Shown here in pieces: positions 61,721 through 64,000 of a stretch of 64,000 bases of DNA. A program made the position numbers and the translations under genes. The stretch's first letter is position 1. Each line of letters begins with the position of its first letter. The notes beneath the pieces are model-generated. The model did no database searches, was not told the DNA's origin, and worked only from the letters and a program-made list of their open reading frames with translations. Origin of the DNA: Phoenix dactylifera (Eukaryota > Streptophyta > Magnoliopsida > Arecales > Arecaceae); NCBI RefSeq assembly GCF_009389715.1, contig NC_052394.1, positions 21,144,899 through 21,208,898 of the forward strand. Reading direction: 5' to 3'.

Positions 61721-61734
61721 TTGGCAGTGAATTT

Positions 61735-63577
61735 CTATAGTATCTTTCATGTCATTGATGAGAAAATCAATTTTAGAATCACTCAAATATATAATAAGGA
61801 TTCGTGCCTTGCACTAGATTTGGTGGGTTTACCACATCAAGGCTCCTCCTAATTGGCTTCTTGCGGTATGCTCAATGCCTTAAACTAAAAGTATATTCAA
61901 GCCTTAGCCTCATGCTAATAGCCACCTTAAGGTGGACTAGTGAGCACCATGGTTTCTTCTCATTTTCATCAAAAAAAAAAAGCTTACTGGTTTCTTTGCT
62001 GACAAGTTTTATTATTCTAAACATCGAAATGCTCTCGAGCATTCATTATTTTATTCGCGTCTTTTTCGACCAAGGGTGCACATGGTCCGTCGAATGTATC
62101 CAATGAGTTCTCTAAGATGACTATCAATCTTCTTTCGAATTAAAATAAGAAGACTACCCATCCACTTATTCAGATTCCTTTCCGACAACAACCATACCAA
62201 GCATATGGCGTGAATCACGCAATTAACTCCACTTGGTTGGATAGAAAAGACTAAAAAAAATATTTAGAAAAATTACAAGAAAAAATATTTAGGGATGCTC
62301 CTTACATAGTGAAAATCTAAGAAAAATAACCAAAAAAATATTAAACTGATCTTTTTATATAAATTAGGAAACTGCTAGACGGTGAAATTGTCTGTCCAAT
62401 TGCGTGCTAGAGAATAGGGTTTTTAAAGATAACAATTAGGGCTCCTTAAATTGACATTCATTATCCGCCTAAAAGGTGAAGCTCTTAGCCAAGTTGATGC
62501 CATGGGGAGAGAGTATTTATTTTTATTTTTTAAAATTTTTGCTAAGGAAATAAAACCATAAAAGCAGTGAAGCTGACCTCTTCATGCACTAAGATAGATT
62601 TGATGCATGTGGATTAAAGTGAAAGAAAATCATATGACCGGCAAAAAATTCCTTTCCCTATCCCTTTGAGGATTGGAATTTAAGGCTAAACTTTTTGGAA
62701 CTTTAACCTAACAAAGGAAGGCAGCAAGAATCGAAGAGTGACACCTACCGCATCCTTTTCCTAAAAAATAATCAAAAAGACACCTGTCATTATTAAATAA
62801 CTTTGTCTTGGAGTATTCCTTGGCGCCACGTATAAATGGAAGGGATGAGTGGGGGCCAAGGAAATTCTACCATGGGGAACAAGGATGTTGCCAAAGATCA
62901 TGATTTGGCAGTTTCAAGTTGGCGTTTTCGGGACTTCACAAGCCAGTCCATCACTAATTCCTAGTCTAATATATGAATCTTTGGATCAATATCTAATGTT
63001 CATATCAATTTTTCAGAAGCTTGCATATTTTGTAATAAAATTTAATTTCTATGCATACCCTCATCTTATGATGGATTAGGAGTCTTGATCGAAATTTTTA
63101 GCAAGTCAGGTTGCTGTCTCCAATCAGTGAACTTGATACATTAGTTCTGGATTGGCTCGGTTTGGATAAAATAGATTTTTATTCAAAAATAATTCAGATA
63201 AGTGGATTCTGGCCTCTATGGCCAATTCTAAGCTTCATCTTTTTCTAGTTTATTAAGCACGACGAACAAAAATCATATGAGACAAGAGAGGAGGAAATAT
63301 AGGATGGACTTTCACATGTTTTTTACTGCCCATCTTAAAGCAAAAGCCCAAAAGCCAGGAACTTTTTCTACTAACAGAGCCATCGGTTCCGTAATAAATA
63401 TAAAAAAAACAAAAAAAGAAAGAAAGTCGCACATGATTTTCTCTTTCTTTCTCATCGAGCCTCTCTATCTATTCTCTTCCTCGTTAAGCTATATCTTTCG
63501 TCTGAGGTCTTTCTTCTTCTTTCAAAGTTTCTTTCTCCCCCAATTAAATCTCTCTCTCCTTTTTCAATACTCTACAC
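61735..63577. other. Intergenic, no gene recognised
   Basis: AT-rich sequence with short unrelated frames and a pyrimidine-rich block (63420-63570). Nothing else could be supported. Confidence 0.5.
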
Positions 63578-63580
63578 TAA

Positions 63581-63834
63581 GGGCTTGTTTGGTTTGCAGA
63601 AAAAGAAGGAGAGAAAGTGTGGTCAAGGGAAGAGTAATGAGATGCCTCTTGTTTGGTTGGAGTTTTTAAAGGAGAGAGACGAAAAAGTTGTATTCCCATA
63701 AAAAGTGGAAAAACCAAAAGTACTTTCTCATTGTCAACCAAAAATACTTTCTCAGGCATACTCTTCCTAGAAATATGCTTTACAGAAATCATATTTTTAG
63801 AAGAAAAAATGCTTTCCACGAATCAAACAAGCCC
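63581..63834. mobile_element. Tourist-like MITE, short copy (254 bp)
   Basis: The ends GGGCTTGTTTGGTTTGCAGA and AATCAAACAAGCCC are imperfect inverted repeats, flanked by TAA (63578-63580, 63835-63837), the classic Tourist target duplication. It shares ATGCCTCTTGTTTGGTTGGA and GGAAAGTGTGGTCAA-like blocks with the 31.4-kb copy in the same orientation. It lacks most of that copy's middle. Confidence 0.85.
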
Positions 63835-63837
63835 TAA

Positions 63838-64000
63838 AGTGTTTCTGGAATTAAGGTATGATGTGCACAAGCTCCTTTGTTGGAGCGTGACACCAAAGTC
63901 AACAGCCTAAGTCAAACACACTTAAACCAATATTTTCAAGTCTCCTCTGCGCGCTGACGGGCGAACCACCGCTACCGCATGGCGTCCAACCAATGCCACG
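63838..64000. other. Right-edge sequence
   Basis: GC content rises in the last 60 bp, where an ATG at 63979 opens a short frame (MASNQCH). It could be the start of a gene beyond the edge but is too short to judge. Confidence 0.2.

Noticed and set aside
63979-64000. Start of a further gene at the right edge
   Set aside because: Only seven codons are visible, which is not enough to call a gene.
1-64000. CRISPR arrays, operons, riboswitches and bacterial elements
   Set aside because: Intron-containing plant genes and plant retroelements throughout. No regularly spaced identical repeats with unique spacers were seen.

Overview
The window is nuclear DNA of a flowering plant, most likely a monocot and possibly a palm. 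The signs are AT-rich introns and spacers against a GC-rich first exon in every gene, long introns with GT..AG borders, and plant families throughout (a D53/SMXL repressor, a plant-type DYRK kinase, EF-like/X/Y/C2 phospholipases C, Copia, CACTA, Tourist, SINE, LINE and TRIM repeats). Species assignment is an inference only.

Layout: (1) 318-1585, minus strand: first exon of a D53/SMXL6-8-like strigolactone-signalling repressor; the rest of the gene lies beyond the left edge. (2) 1.6-21 kb: about 19 kb without a recognisable host gene. It holds a CACTA-like transposon end with seven related palindromes (10.1-10.5 kb), an intact and apparently very young Copia retrotransposon (11924-16743, identical 290-bp LTRs, GTTAA target duplication) and a tRNA-derived SINE with an 11-bp target duplication (17466-17804). 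(3) 21039-29495, plus: an eight-exon plant DYRK kinase with a LisH-like N-terminus (736 aa). (4) 29.5-35.9 kb: spacer with a Tourist-like MITE and a LINE 3' end. (5) 35874-42159, plus: a six-exon FCP1/SCP1-like HAD phosphatase (301 aa). (6) 43484-47088, plus: a three-exon ureidoglycolate lyase-domain protein whose first intron lacks the expected GT donor and carries a TRIM-like element. (7) 47957-52687 and 55093-60416, both minus: a tandem pair of nine-exon phosphoinositide phospholipase C genes. The downstream copy reads cleanly as 597 aa. The upstream copy has an in-frame stop in exon 5, but also an in-phase acceptor 66 nt further on that could splice the stop away. (8) 60.4-64 kb: spacer with a second SINE and a second, shorter copy of the Tourist-like MITE.

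All exon borders were derived by hand from open frames, GT/AG signals and phase. For the kinase, phosphatase and both PLC genes the summed exon lengths are divisible by three, which supports the models. The genes do not form an operon or a pathway: the tandem PLC pair is the only clear functional cluster, with lipid signalling (PLC) and hormone or protein-phosphorylation signalling (D53-like, DYRK, phosphatase) as separate neighbours. The least expected signals are the stop/rescue arrangement in the second PLC, the possible GA-AG intron, the missing activation-loop tyrosines of the DYRK kinase, and the non-TG LTR termini with palindromic U3 of the Copia element.
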